Below the pieces are notes generated by a model. That model was not told the origin of the DNA and did no database searches. It saw only the letters and a program-made list of their open reading frames with translations. The position numbers and the translations under genes are program-made. From assembly GCA_945897795.1 (NCBI GenBank), contig CAMDFT010000003.1:1-64000 (forward strand): a stretch of 64,000 nucleotides of DNA, written 5' to 3'. This document shows positions 51,782 to 60,136 of this stretch, in pieces (within the stretch, counting starts at the first letter, position 1; every line of letters starts with the position of its first letter). This DNA is from Limnohabitans sp. Rim8. GTDB taxonomy: Bacteria; Pseudomonadota; Gammaproteobacteria; Burkholderiales; Burkholderiaceae_C.

Positions 51782-52969
51782 TTAGGGTAAACACTGATGC
51801 TTGCGCCCCACCAGAATCTGCGCATGGATGGGCATGGTGTTGGGAACGCGCTCGATTTGTGCGAATCCAGCCTCTTGCATCAAACGCATCAACTCTTCTG
51901 GGGTCCGCAGGCGACCTGCCCCCATGGCCAAAAGGTAAAAGTGGAAATAGGCATCTGACTGTGTGTAGCCATCCTGTGCGCCTGACTGTGTTTGGGCCAT
52001 GGGCTCAGCCAAAAGTAAGACGCCTCCCACGGGGAGTGCGGTGTGGATTTTTTTGAGCAAAAGTTTGACCACCTCATCGGGATGGTCGTGGGCCACTCGA
52101 ACCAAGGTCACCAGGTCGGCGCCTTGGGGCAAGGGGTCGTGCAGGAAACTGCCTGGACACAAGCGCATCCGGTCGAGCAAGCCCTGTGCAGTGACATGGG
52201 CTTTGGCCAAGGCCAAAACCGGAGGCAAGTCAAACAACTGGAGGGACAGGTGTGGCGCGTGGTTGGCCAGCTCGCTGGCAAACCGCCCCTTGCCAGCCCC
52301 CACGTCCAGCACACACTTGTGTTCATCAAAAGCATAGGACGACAAAATTTCTTGGACCACAAAACCTTGCGATGCGGCCATCAAGTCGGAATACCGACTG
52401 AACTTGTCTTGCGCTGCACGGTCAGCGGCCTGTTCGTCGTGCGCATAAGGCCAATACTCTGCCATCCCACCCTGCCAAGCGTTCTTCAAGAAACCCACGG
52501 GGTCTTGCATGTCGCCATAGAGCAAGTGGTTGTGCTCAATCATGGCGCCAATACCGGGATGGGTCGCCAAGGGCACGCCCAGCGGGCCCAGTCCATAGCG
52601 GGATTGGCTTCTGAACTCCAACAATCCCAAAGACACTGCCGACAGCAACAAGCGCTGCAAGACGGCTTCGGGAACGCCAACGCGATGCGAGATTTGCTTC
52701 AAATCAGCCGGTGATTGCTGCAGCATTTTGAACAAATCCAAGCGTACACAGCCCAGCAAAACCTGCGAATAAACAAAGCCCGACATCAAATCAAACAACT
52801 TTTGTGTGCGACGCCGCGGGATCCAACGCGTCAAAGGGTTGCTCATCGACCATTGGTAAAGCTTGGGGCTGGTATATATGCGTTCAAGCCATTGGAGAAA
52901 ACGGTCATGCCAGGTCGTCACGTCAGGCAAGGAGTAAGGCGTATGGGTGATGTCCGCAGGCTGAGTCAT
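51782..52969 (-). CDS. crtF: Demethylspheroidene O-methyltransferase CrtF
   Basis: SAM-dependent methylation of the 1-hydroxyl of demethylspheroidene. The 395-residue product has an N-terminal dimerization region (KLFDLMSGFVYSQVLLGCVR near 58-77), the SAM motif CVLDVGAGKGRFASELANH near 219-237 and the O-methyltransferase catalytic stretch VTLVRVAHDHPDE (His acting as base). It is downstream of crtE by 18 nt; the bchC promoter follows its stop. Confidence 0.93.
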   Translation of the reverse strand: MTQPADITHTPYSLPDVTTWHDRFLQWLERIYTSPKLYQWSMSNPLTRWIPRRRTQKLFDLMSGFVYSQVLLGCVRLDLFKMLQQSPADLKQISHRVGVPEAVLQRLLLSAVSLGLLEFRSQSRYGLGPLGVPLATHPGIGAMIEHNHLLYGDMQDPVGFLKNAWQGGMAEYWPYAHDEQAADRAAQDKFSRYSDLMAASQGFVVQEILSSYAFDEHKCVLDVGAGKGRFASELANHAPHLSLQLFDLPPVLALAKAHVTAQGLLDRMRLCPGSFLHDPLPQGADLVTLVRVAHDHPDEVVKLLLKKIHTALPVGGVLLLAEPMAQTQSGAQDGYTQSDAYFHFYLLAMGAGRLRTPEELMRLMQEAGFAQIERVPNTMPIHAQILVGRKHQCLP

Positions 52970-52987
52970 GGCAGGCTTGAGTGAGGG

Positions 52988-53917
52988 TTAACGGGTCAAG
53001 GCAGAGGATGATTTTTTGGCTTTGGGACGTTGCAAGTTCAAAGCCTTTTTCCGATAGCTCTCGCACATGGACTTGGGCACCAAGCGCTCGGACTCCAGCA
53101 TCACCAATTGACGGAGCATGTCGCGGCAAGAGCAATCCGGAATGGCTTGGGCAGCTTGCGCGATGAGCCCATCAAAGTGCAGGATGGCGCCGTCCAAACC
53201 CAAGGCCTGGGCAGAACTGGGGCGCTCGTTCAGCGTGTCTTGCCCCACAGGTTTGCCCAAACTGGCCACGTCACCCAGCACATCGCGAATGTCATCGGCC
53301 ACCTGATAGGCCTCCCCCAAGAAGGCCCCCAAAGGTGCCCAAGGCTCAGGCGCATGTCCGCTGGCAATGGCGCCAGCACAGGTTGCAGAGACAAACAGAG
53401 ACCCAGTTTTGGCACGTTGGTATTGGGCCAAATCAGCGGTGGTTTCGCACTCCCAAGCCTGTCCCGCCACAATGCCGTAGGGCAAACCCACACCGCGCGA
53501 GAGGTTGTCCATCAAGTCCAACAAGCGCTCAGGGTGCTGGCGTCCCGCCCGCAACAAAACTTGGTAAGCCATCACGATCAAGCCGTCGCCAGCCAACAAG
53601 GCCAACGGTTCGTTGAAGGCCTTGTGCACCGTGGGTTGGCCGCGCCGAAAATCGGCATTGTCAAAGATGGGCATGTCGTCGTGCACCAGCGAAGCGCAGT
53701 GCATGAACTCCAAGGCCACGGCGGCGGCATTGGTCAATTCCGGGGCGTCATCCCCACAAGCGGTGGCCACGGCCAAACACAGTTGCGGCCGAATCCGTGC
53801 ACCGCCAGAAAAAACGGCATGCGCCATGGCGGCCTGTAACCTGGGCGGTGCCCCCACCCCGGCCGCAGCGTTAAAGTGAAACTTAAGCGCCTCTTCTGCT
53901 CGCTTCATCAGACCCAT
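52988..53917 (-). CDS. crtE: Geranylgeranyl diphosphate synthase CrtE
   Basis: Polyprenyl synthase that makes geranylgeranyl diphosphate for carotenoids and the bacteriochlorophyll tail. The 309-residue product (ATG at 53917, with AAGGGGG 4 nt upstream) has the first Asp-rich motif LVHDDMPIFDNADFRRGQPT (Asp about 80-89) and the second YQVADDIRDVLGD. An ATG 14 codons further up would run into the operator array. Operon crtE-crtF. Confidence 0.94.
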   Translation of the reverse strand: MGLMKRAEEALKFHFNAAAGVGAPPRLQAAMAHAVFSGGARIRPQLCLAVATACGDDAPELTNAAAVALEFMHCASLVHDDMPIFDNADFRRGQPTVHKAFNEPLALLAGDGLIVMAYQVLLRAGRQHPERLLDLMDNLSRGVGLPYGIVAGQAWECETTADLAQYQRAKTGSLFVSATCAGAIASGHAPEPWAPLGAFLGEAYQVADDIRDVLGDVASLGKPVGQDTLNERPSSAQALGLDGAILHFDGLIAQAAQAIPDCSCRDMLRQLVMLESERLVPKSMCESYRKKALNLQRPKAKKSSSALTR

Positions 53918-53940
53918 ACATCCCCCTTGTTTCAGGAGTC

Positions 53941-54010
53941 TGTCAATGAAACATGACATACCCAGATGTCAATATAACAAGACTGAACGGGTTGTCAATA
54001 CATGTTGACA
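53941..54010 (-). promoter_or_regulatory. crtE promoter with a three-site PpsR/CrtJ array
   Basis: Full TGT-N12-ACA sites TGTCAATGAAACATGACA (53941-53958) and TGTCAATACATGTTGACA (53993-54010) flank a third, one-mismatch site ending in ACT (53967-53984). Both gaps are exactly 8 bp. On the minus strand TTGACA (53998-53993), 16 bp and TATATT (53976-53971) form a promoter lying inside the array. Confidence 0.75.
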
Positions 54011-54233
54011 CTCAGCTTTGCACCAGACTTTGCTGGCCTGGACTGTCGAAACGGCCCAACTGCACAAGCCGCTTGGACCTGCAGGCGCACGGTGCACAGG
54101 GCTACGGGATGTTTTTTCAGGCGGGTGGGCGGTACAAGCGCATCCCAACTGATGCGTGGCGCCCACACCACGTCGGCGCCGCCTAGTTTCTCAAGCCTTG
54201 TGACGGGGCTCAAGAAATGGCCCCCAAAGCCGT

Positions 54234-55169
54234 TTATTTCACCGCTTGCAGGTTTTTGCTAAGAAATTGGGTGACTTGGGCCAAGCCAAGGTGCGACTGC
54301 TCTTCTTGCAGCAAATGTCCCAGATGGGGCAGCAACACGGTTTGGGCGTCCGCCAAAACACCCGCATAGCTTTGGGCGTTGCTGCTAGGGATCATGAGAT
54401 CGTCTTGCCCCCAAAGGAGCAATGTCGGGGCGGTGATTTTTTTCAAACGGGTCACGGGGTCGGTGTAAATCGTCTGTTGGCCGCGCTCCAAAATGGCCCC
54501 TCGAACACCCGGCGCTCTGAGCATGTCGTGGTAGCGTTCGACCAAGCGCTCATCCAAGGCCGCGGCATTGAAAAAGGCAGGCTCCAATGATTTTCGAACC
54601 AAGTACTTGGGTAGGAAAAACTTCATCAAACCCATGACCGCTGGCATGGCATAGGGTCTGGAACCTATGTCTTCGGCTTGGGGGTAGCCGTCCGGTGCCA
54701 TCAAGACCAAGGCTTTGACACGTGGCCCTTGGTCGGCCGCGAACATCCAGGCCATTTTGCCGCCCATAGAGTGGCCAATGACCGACAGCTCGGCGATCCC
54801 CAGCTTGTCCACGAAATGGGTCAAGGTGGCCAAATCTTTTGCTTCTGAGTAATCGTTCAACGGGCTGGGGCCAGTTAACCCGAAGCCCGGCAAATCGAGC
54901 CTGATCACACGGTAATGCTTGTCCAGCTGGGCGGCCCAATCGTCCCAAGTTTGCAAACTGGAGCCAAAGCCGTGCAACAACAACAGGACCGGTGCGATCT
55001 TGGGGCCAGTGTCTTTGTAGTGGATGTTCAAACCATCGACTTCGAGCACCTCCATCGACGGCTTGGCGTACCGTTTGTCAAGATCAGATGCGGACATGTC
55101 TGGCGTCCAAAATGCGAACACCACGGCGGCCAAAATAAAAACACCCATAAACACCCACTTCATCGTCAT
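54234..55169 (-). CDS. Membrane-anchored alpha/beta hydrolase
   Basis: Alpha/beta-fold hydrolase of unknown substrate. The 311-residue product has an N-terminal uncleaved anchor or signal (about residues 4-21), LLLLHGFGSSLQTWDDW near 63-79, the nucleophile elbow GHSMGGKMAW (Ser about 138), the acid in WGQDDLMIPS and the final His in LPHLGHLLQEE. It is not BchO (14339-15244), which lacks an anchor. It reads toward crtE, 316 nt upstream of the crtE start on the same strand, with the crtE operators between. A periplasmic esterase or lipase role is possible. Confidence 0.75.
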   Translation of the reverse strand: MTMKWVFMGVFILAAVVFAFWTPDMSASDLDKRYAKPSMEVLEVDGLNIHYKDTGPKIAPVLLLLHGFGSSLQTWDDWAAQLDKHYRVIRLDLPGFGLTGPSPLNDYSEAKDLATLTHFVDKLGIAELSVIGHSMGGKMAWMFAADQGPRVKALVLMAPDGYPQAEDIGSRPYAMPAVMGLMKFFLPKYLVRKSLEPAFFNAAALDERLVERYHDMLRAPGVRGAILERGQQTIYTDPVTRLKKITAPTLLLWGQDDLMIPSSNAQSYAGVLADAQTVLLPHLGHLLQEEQSHLGLAQVTQFLSKNLQAVK

Positions 55170-55350
55170 GCGGTCAACCTGTCCGTCTGCTGTTCACGCC
55201 CCATTATGTGAGCTAAAAAATGGGGCACTCACGGCCCCTTGGCCAGCGCAATGATGCCACTGTGCGGTGAACTTCGCGACCTTGTGTCATACATGCAGAC
55301 GAGTATGGTCTTGCACGCGACAAATTTTCAAGTACGTCAAAATATCCCCC

Positions 55351-56298
55351 ATGAAATCCAAAGCCATTGTTTTTGAAGCGCCCCACTCCTTGAGTGTTCG
55401 TGAATTGGAACTCGCCCCCATGGGGCCCCGCGACCTGGAGGTGGCGGTGTCGTTCAGCGGCATCAGCACCGGCACCGAACGCTTGCTGTGGGAGGGCACC
55501 ATGCCGCCCTTTCCGGGCTTGTCCTACCCCTTGGTGCCGGGCTACGAAACTGTGGGCACCATTGAAAAAATAGGCGCCGACGTCACGGGCTTGGCCGTCG
55601 GTGACGTGGTGTTTTTACCCGGCTCTTACGCATTTCAAGGGGTGCAAAACATCTTTGGCGGATCGGGCGAGCGTTTGGTGGTGCCGCATGAACGGGCTGT
55701 CAAGTTGGACCCGGCCCTGGGTGCCAAGGGCGTGCTGCTGGCCTTGGCCGCCACTGCGCACCATGTGTTCACCGTGGGGCGCGAGGCCATGCCGTTGGCT
55801 TACCCCGACCTCATCATTGGCCACGGCATCATGGGCCGACTGTTGGCGCGCATGGTGGTGGCCGCAGGCCGGCCTGCGCCGGTGGTCTGGGAAACGCAAT
55901 CAGTCAGGCAAGAAGGCGCGCTGGGCTACGACGTCATCCACCCCGACCAAGATGTGCGCAAGGACTACCGCTGCATTTGCGATGTCAGCGGGGACGCCAG
56001 TATTTTGAACAAAGTGATTGCCAAAATGGCCCCGGGCGGCGAAGTGGTGTTGGCTGGTTTTTACAAACAAGACTTGTCCTTTGCCTACGCCCCCGCCTTC
56101 ATGCGCGAAGCCACGGTGCGTGTCGCCGCGCAATGGAAAAAACACGACCTCGACGCGGTGGTCGCCATGTTCCACGATGGCTCCTTGCCCCTGGACGGCT
56201 TGCTGACCCACACCGAAACGGCCGAGCATGCACAACGCGCTTATGAGGTGGCCTTTGGCGACCCTGAGTGCTTGAAGATGGTGATCGACTGGCGATGA
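55351..56298 (+). CDS. bchC: Second BchC-like 3-hydroxyethyl bacteriochlorophyllide dehydrogenase
   Basis: A full-length paralog of the bchC in bchCXYZ. The 315-residue product has the same landmarks: FSGISTGTERLLWEG, YPLVPGYETVGTI, DLIIGHGIMGRLLARM, a CDVSGDASIL segment and the C-terminal FGDPECLKMVIDW, but by eye only about half the residues are identical. No PpsR operator is seen upstream and no Shine-Dalgarno stands before the ATG at 55351. It faces bciA convergently. It may be a functional duplicate outside repressor control, a specialised form, or a copy acquired by transfer. Confidence 0.9.
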   Translation: MKSKAIVFEAPHSLSVRELELAPMGPRDLEVAVSFSGISTGTERLLWEGTMPPFPGLSYPLVPGYETVGTIEKIGADVTGLAVGDVVFLPGSYAFQGVQNIFGGSGERLVVPHERAVKLDPALGAKGVLLALAATAHHVFTVGREAMPLAYPDLIIGHGIMGRLLARMVVAAGRPAPVVWETQSVRQEGALGYDVIHPDQDVRKDYRCICDVSGDASILNKVIAKMAPGGEVVLAGFYKQDLSFAYAPAFMREATVRVAAQWKKHDLDAVVAMFHDGSLPLDGLLTHTETAEHAQRAYEVAFGDPECLKMVIDWR

Positions 56299-56417
56299 AC
56301 ATGCGCGTCGCACCTTCCCTCAAAGCCAGTGAACAAGCCAATCAGCCCCCATTGGATCGTCAACGTTACAACTGCATGACTTGGCTCGCCACATCATGAG
56401 CTGCAAAAGAACGGCGC

Positions 56418-57500
56418 TTAAAAAACGGCGTGCTCCCCTCTGTCGGGCGCGCCCTCCCCTTTGACCCAACGGGCATAGGCATCCAACAGCGTTTGTGAAC
56501 CGTGTGAGGGTGTGGCCTGCTCATCGTAACGCTGCGCCTGAGCGTCCCACACCAACATGGACTCGGTGGCGTAATACCGCCCAATGCGGGCCAACTCGGC
56601 CTTGTCCGCAGCAGCGGGAATGATCTTGCCCAACACGCTCAAAACACCCACGATGGCGTCCATCAGGCCCACCGGAACACGCTTGAAACGCGGCGGCATT
56701 CCCAGCAAAGCAAACAAATGCTCGCCTTGCGCCAGCGGCGTGATGGCCGGCCCCGGCCCGCCGATGGGCAAGATCTGGTTGTGCCGCGACACATCGTCCA
56801 GGCATCCCACCAGAAAATCGGCCAAATCATCGTCACTGATGGGTTTGCAGGCGGTCAATTGCCCGTCGCCAAAAATCAAAAAGGGCTTGCCTTTTTTGAC
56901 CCGCTCCAATTGGCCCGACAGCGATTTGAAAAAAGCAGTGGGGCGCACGATGGAATAGGTCATGCCTGATTCGATCAAGGTTTTTTCAAAGGCCAACTTG
57001 GCATGTTGAAACGCCAACAAGGGCTTTTGCACACAGATAGCCGACAGTTGCACAAAATGCCTCACACCCGCCGTTTGTGCCGCTTGCAGCGCCCACACAT
57101 GGGCCTGGTGATCAACGCGCCACGCGTCTTGAGGAGAACCGGTGCGCGAGGCCATGCAAGAGACCACCGCATCAAAACCAGCACCTGTAAAAGACGGCTG
57201 GGTCCAAACTTCTGGATCGGACGCATCCCCCCACATAACCTTGACCCCGGCCAAGCTTTCTGGCGGCGACGCATTGGCTTGCAGATGTTGATCACTTCGG
57301 CGCGGCCTGAGCAGACACACCACTTGGTGACCCCGTTGAACCAGCGACCGCGCGGTGGCCATGCCGATCGTGCCCGTCGCCCCCAACAAAAGCACGCGCT
57401 TAGGGTAATGGACTTCCTCACCCATCAAAGGGCCGTGAACGGGCCATGGCGCATGGGTGGTAGAACGCCATTCAGAGCCCGAAGTTTCATCGATGGTCAC
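56418..57500 (-). CDS. bciA: Divinyl chlorophyllide 8-vinyl reductase BciA
   Basis: NADPH-dependent reduction of the C8 vinyl group, needed for monovinyl bacteriochlorophyll a. The product belongs to the atypical SDR/NmrA-like family: VLLLGATGTIGMATARSLVQRG near the N-terminus, VRHFVQLSAICVQKPLLAFQ, KLAFEKTLIESGMTYSIVRP with Lys, and the C-terminal region common to BciA/DVR. Start is uncertain: a GTG at 57500 has GGGAG 8 nt upstream (360 residues), while the ATG at 57425 gives 335. It supplies the 8-vinyl reductase step; bchJ is not in the window. Confidence 0.9.
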   Translation of the reverse strand: MTIDETSGSEWRSTTHAPWPVHGPLMGEEVHYPKRVLLLGATGTIGMATARSLVQRGHQVVCLLRPRRSDQHLQANASPPESLAGVKVMWGDASDPEVWTQPSFTGAGFDAVVSCMASRTGSPQDAWRVDHQAHVWALQAAQTAGVRHFVQLSAICVQKPLLAFQHAKLAFEKTLIESGMTYSIVRPTAFFKSLSGQLERVKKGKPFLIFGDGQLTACKPISDDDLADFLVGCLDDVSRHNQILPIGGPGPAITPLAQGEHLFALLGMPPRFKRVPVGLMDAIVGVLSVLGKIIPAAADKAELARIGRYYATESMLVWDAQAQRYDEQATPSHGSQTLLDAYARWVKGEGAPDRGEHAVF

Positions 57501-57821
57501 GCCGTGAACTCCCAACAGGGTCAAAAAGTAATTGCCTTTGAATCTTGCCGATGCGCTTCGTCGTGCCAGCAGGCCAGCTCAAAAAATCAAACCATTATGA
57601 CCAAACTGTGTCCATCGAGCCCTCGTAGCAGTTCGACCAAAACGCAGCATGGACGCGAGCATCAAGCACCCACATCGGGGTTCAGGGAAATGCAGGGGCC
57701 GTGATTGTCCTTGCCATGTGCAGGGCTTGGGTTGCACAGGGAAGCGTGCCCCACGGGCTGGTCTATAAAGGCTCATGCACAAAGCCACGACAATGCGTGC
57801 ATCAAAACAGAAAGGACAGGC
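57501..57821. other. Intergenic region between bciA and the nfeD-like gene
   Basis: About 320 bp between divergent genes. I see no convincing gene, no TGT-N12-ACA operator and no strong hairpin. Frames crossing it are extensions of neighbours without family features. A TATAAA-like stretch near 57763 could belong to the nfeD promoter. Confidence 0.4.
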
Positions 57822-58241
57822 ATGAACGACACAACGATGTGGTGGGTTCTGGCGGGCGCCTTGGTGGCATTGGAGCTGGTGACTGGCACGTTTTACCTGC
57901 TGATGCTGGGCTTGGGCGCTGTGGCGGGAGCACTGGCCGCCATGGCGGGTTACAACATCAGCACGCAGCTGGTGGCGGCCGCCCTCGTCGGTGGCGCAGG
58001 CGCGTTGCTGCTGGGCCAATGGCGTCAACGACAGGTGACCACCGACACGCAAGCCCATGACCAACATCTGGACCTGGGTGCCACCGTAGAAGTCGAGGCA
58101 TGGGATGCCATGGGCACGGCGCAAGTCAAGCACCGTGGTGCGGCTTGGACTGCGGTGCTGGCACCGGGCCAGACCGCGACCCCAGGCGTTTACCGAATTC
58201 AGGCCATGGCGGGTAACCGCTTGGTGCTTGAGAAAACATGA
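57822..58241 (+). CDS. NfeD-family membrane protein
   Basis: NfeD-like partner of SPFH proteins. The 139-residue product has two to three hydrophobic segments (about 6-63: VLAGALVALELVTGTFYLLM and following) and a C-terminal OB-fold domain (about 80-138) with GATVEVEAWDAMGTAQVKHRG and AMAGNRLVLEKT. Start ATG at 57822 has GAAAGGACAGG just upstream. It is 36 nt before the SPFH gene, the usual pair. Confidence 0.88.
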   Translation: MNDTTMWWVLAGALVALELVTGTFYLLMLGLGAVAGALAAMAGYNISTQLVAAALVGGAGALLLGQWRQRQVTTDTQAHDQHLDLGATVEVEAWDAMGTAQVKHRGAAWTAVLAPGQTATPGVYRIQAMAGNRLVLEKT

Positions 58242-58277
58242 GCATGTCGCTCTAACCACTTCAAAGGGAATCCCTCC

Positions 58278-59198
58278 ATGGAAATCGCTGCCATTCTCGT
58301 GATCATCGCGGTCCTGTTCATCGTCAAGACCGTCAAGGTCGTGCCCCAGCAGCAGGCTTGGGTGGTCGAGCGTTTGGGCAAGTTCCACGCCAGCCTGACC
58401 CCGGGGCTGAACTTTGTCGTGCCCTTCGTCGACAAGGTGATTCAAAAACACAGCCTCAAAGAAGTGCCCCTGGACGTGCCCAGCCAGATTTGCATCACAA
58501 GGGACAACACGCAACTGCAGGTCGACGGCATCTTGTACTTCCAGGTGACCGACCCCAAACTGGCCAGCTATGGCGCGTCGGACTACATCATGGCGGTGAC
58601 GCAGCTGGCGCAAACCAGCTTGCGCAGCGTGATCGGCAAACTGGAGCTGGACAAAACCTTTGAAGAGCGCAGCATCATCAACGCACAGGTGGTCCAAGCC
58701 ATTGACGAAGCCGCCCTGAACTGGGGCGTGAAGGTCTTGCGCTACGAAATCAAGGACCTGACACCACCCAAAGAAATTTTGCTGGCCATGCAGTCGCAAA
58801 TCACCGCCGAGCGCGAAAAGCGTGCGCTGATCGCCGCCTCCGAAGGCCGCCGCCAAGAACAAATCAACATCGCTACCGGCGAGCGCGAGGCCTTCATCGC
58901 CCGATCCGAGGGCGAAAAGCAAGCGGCCATCAACAAAGCCCAAGGCGATGCCGCCGCCATCACCGAAATGGCCAATGCCACAGCGCAAGCCATTGAGCGC
59001 ATTGCCAGCGCCATTCGCCAACCCGGCGGTGAAATGGCGGTGCAGTTGAAGGTGGCCGAGCAAGCCGTGCAGGCCTACAGCAAGGTGGCGCAAGACGCCA
59101 AAACCACCCTCATCGTTCCAGGCAATATGACCGAGGTGTCTGGGTTGATCGCCTCAGCCATGCAAATGGTGGGCACAGGGAAACAAGTGGGCAATTGA
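58278..59198 (+). CDS. SPFH/stomatin-family protein (QmcA-like paraslipin)
   Basis: Membrane-anchored band-7 protein that forms large assemblies with NfeD proteins and may organise membrane microdomains or control proteases. The 306-residue product has an N-terminal span (4-20), the SPFH domain (PQQQAWVVERLGKFHASLTP near 25-44; VPLDVPSQICITRDNTQLQVDG), and an Ala/Glu-rich coiled-coil (about 175-245, with ITAEREKRALIAASEGRRQE). Not part of the phototrophy genes. Confidence 0.92.
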   Translation: MEIAAILVIIAVLFIVKTVKVVPQQQAWVVERLGKFHASLTPGLNFVVPFVDKVIQKHSLKEVPLDVPSQICITRDNTQLQVDGILYFQVTDPKLASYGASDYIMAVTQLAQTSLRSVIGKLELDKTFEERSIINAQVVQAIDEAALNWGVKVLRYEIKDLTPPKEILLAMQSQITAEREKRALIAASEGRRQEQINIATGEREAFIARSEGEKQAAINKAQGDAAAITEMANATAQAIERIASAIRQPGGEMAVQLKVAEQAVQAYSKVAQDAKTTLIVPGNMTEVSGLIASAMQMVGTGKQVGN

Positions 59199-59220
59199 CC
59201 TCAGTGCACACGCAGGTGCA

Positions 59221-59247
59221 AAAAACCCGCCAAGGCGGGTTTTTTTG
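59221..59247. terminator. Bidirectional intrinsic terminator
   Basis: AACCCGCC/GGCGGGTT stem with a very short loop, flanked by A tract on one side and T tract on the other. It lies between the convergent SPFH gene and phaB and can stop transcription from both sides. Confidence 0.9.
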
Positions 59248-59281
59248 TGGGCCATAAGCCCTGTCTTGTCGCCCAAGGGCA

Positions 59282-60019
59282 TCAACCCATGTGCAAACCA
59301 CCGTTGACCGCGAAGTCAGCGCCGGTGGTGTAACCACCGTCTTCGCTGGCCATCCAGGCAATGATGGAAGCGATCTCGCTGGGCTTGCCTAAGCGCTTAA
59401 CGGGCACGGTGGCCACGATCTTTTCCAACACATCAGGACGAATGGCATTGACCATGTCGGTGCCGATGTAGCCAGGGCTCACGGTGTTGACCGTCACACC
59501 CTTGGTGGCCATCTCTTGGGCCAAGGCCATTGAGAAACCGTGCATACCGGCTTTGGCAGCCGAGTAGTTGGTCTGACCGGCCTGGCCTTTTTCACCGTTG
59601 ACCGAGCTGATGTTGATGATGCGGCCCCAGCCTTTTTCGACCATGTCGGCGACCACTTGCTTGGTCACGTTGAACATGGAGTCCAGGTTGGTGTTCATCA
59701 CGGCTTGCCAGTCTTCACGGCTCATCTTCAGGAACATGCGGTCCTTGGTGATGCCGGCGTTGTTGACCAGCACGTCGATGGGGCCGTGCTCGGCCTTGGT
59801 TTTGGCAAAGGCTTCCACAGTGGAGTCCCAGTCGCCCACGTTGCCGACCGAGGCGTAAAAGGTGAAGCCCAAGGCTTTTTGCTCGTCCAGCCATTTGTTG
59901 AAGTCACGTGTGGGGCCGCAACCGGCGATGACCTTGAAGCCTTCTTGGTGCAGGCGCTGGCAGATTGCGGTTCCGATGCCGCCCATGCCGCCTGTGACGT
60001 ACGCTACTTTTTGACTCAT
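59282..60019 (-). CDS. phaB: Acetoacetyl-CoA reductase PhaB
   Basis: NADPH-dependent SDR reducing acetoacetyl-CoA to (R)-3-hydroxybutyryl-CoA for polyhydroxybutyrate. The 245-residue product has YVTGGMGGIGTAICQRL near 5-21, VLVNNAGITKDRMFLKM near 83-99, catalytic Ser/Tyr/Lys in ISSVNGEKGQAGQTNYSAAK and PhaB-typical FAVNGGLHMG at the end. AAGGAGA precedes the ATG at 60019. Last gene of phaC-A-B. Confidence 0.96.
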   Translation of the reverse strand: MSQKVAYVTGGMGGIGTAICQRLHQEGFKVIAGCGPTRDFNKWLDEQKALGFTFYASVGNVGDWDSTVEAFAKTKAEHGPIDVLVNNAGITKDRMFLKMSREDWQAVMNTNLDSMFNVTKQVVADMVEKGWGRIINISSVNGEKGQAGQTNYSAAKAGMHGFSMALAQEMATKGVTVNTVSPGYIGTDMVNAIRPDVLEKIVATVPVKRLGKPSEIASIIAWMASEDGGYTTGADFAVNGGLHMG

Positions 60020-60136
60020 GATTGTCTCCTTGTTATGAGTGAAGTGAAATGAAGTAAGCCCACTCAAATCCTCCAGGTTGGCTGCCCTTATACCGCTGGG
60101 CAGTGCGCCAATCCATGGGGTCTGAGCGGCTTTGGG

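Noticed and set aside
53995..54213. A TTG-started 72-codon minus-strand frame between the hydrolase and crtE
   Set aside because: No family features, no ribosome site and its 3' end runs into the crtE operators. A degraded gene remnant cannot be excluded.
54002..54262. An 86-codon plus-strand frame before the hydrolase gene end
   Set aside because: Starts within a PpsR operator, no similarity to anything I know and overlaps the hydrolase 3' end.
57579..59093. A 504-codon open frame on the minus strand opposite nfeD and the SPFH gene
   Set aside because: No motifs; Gly/His/Leu-rich antisense composition. The plus-strand NfeD/SPFH pair is convincing.
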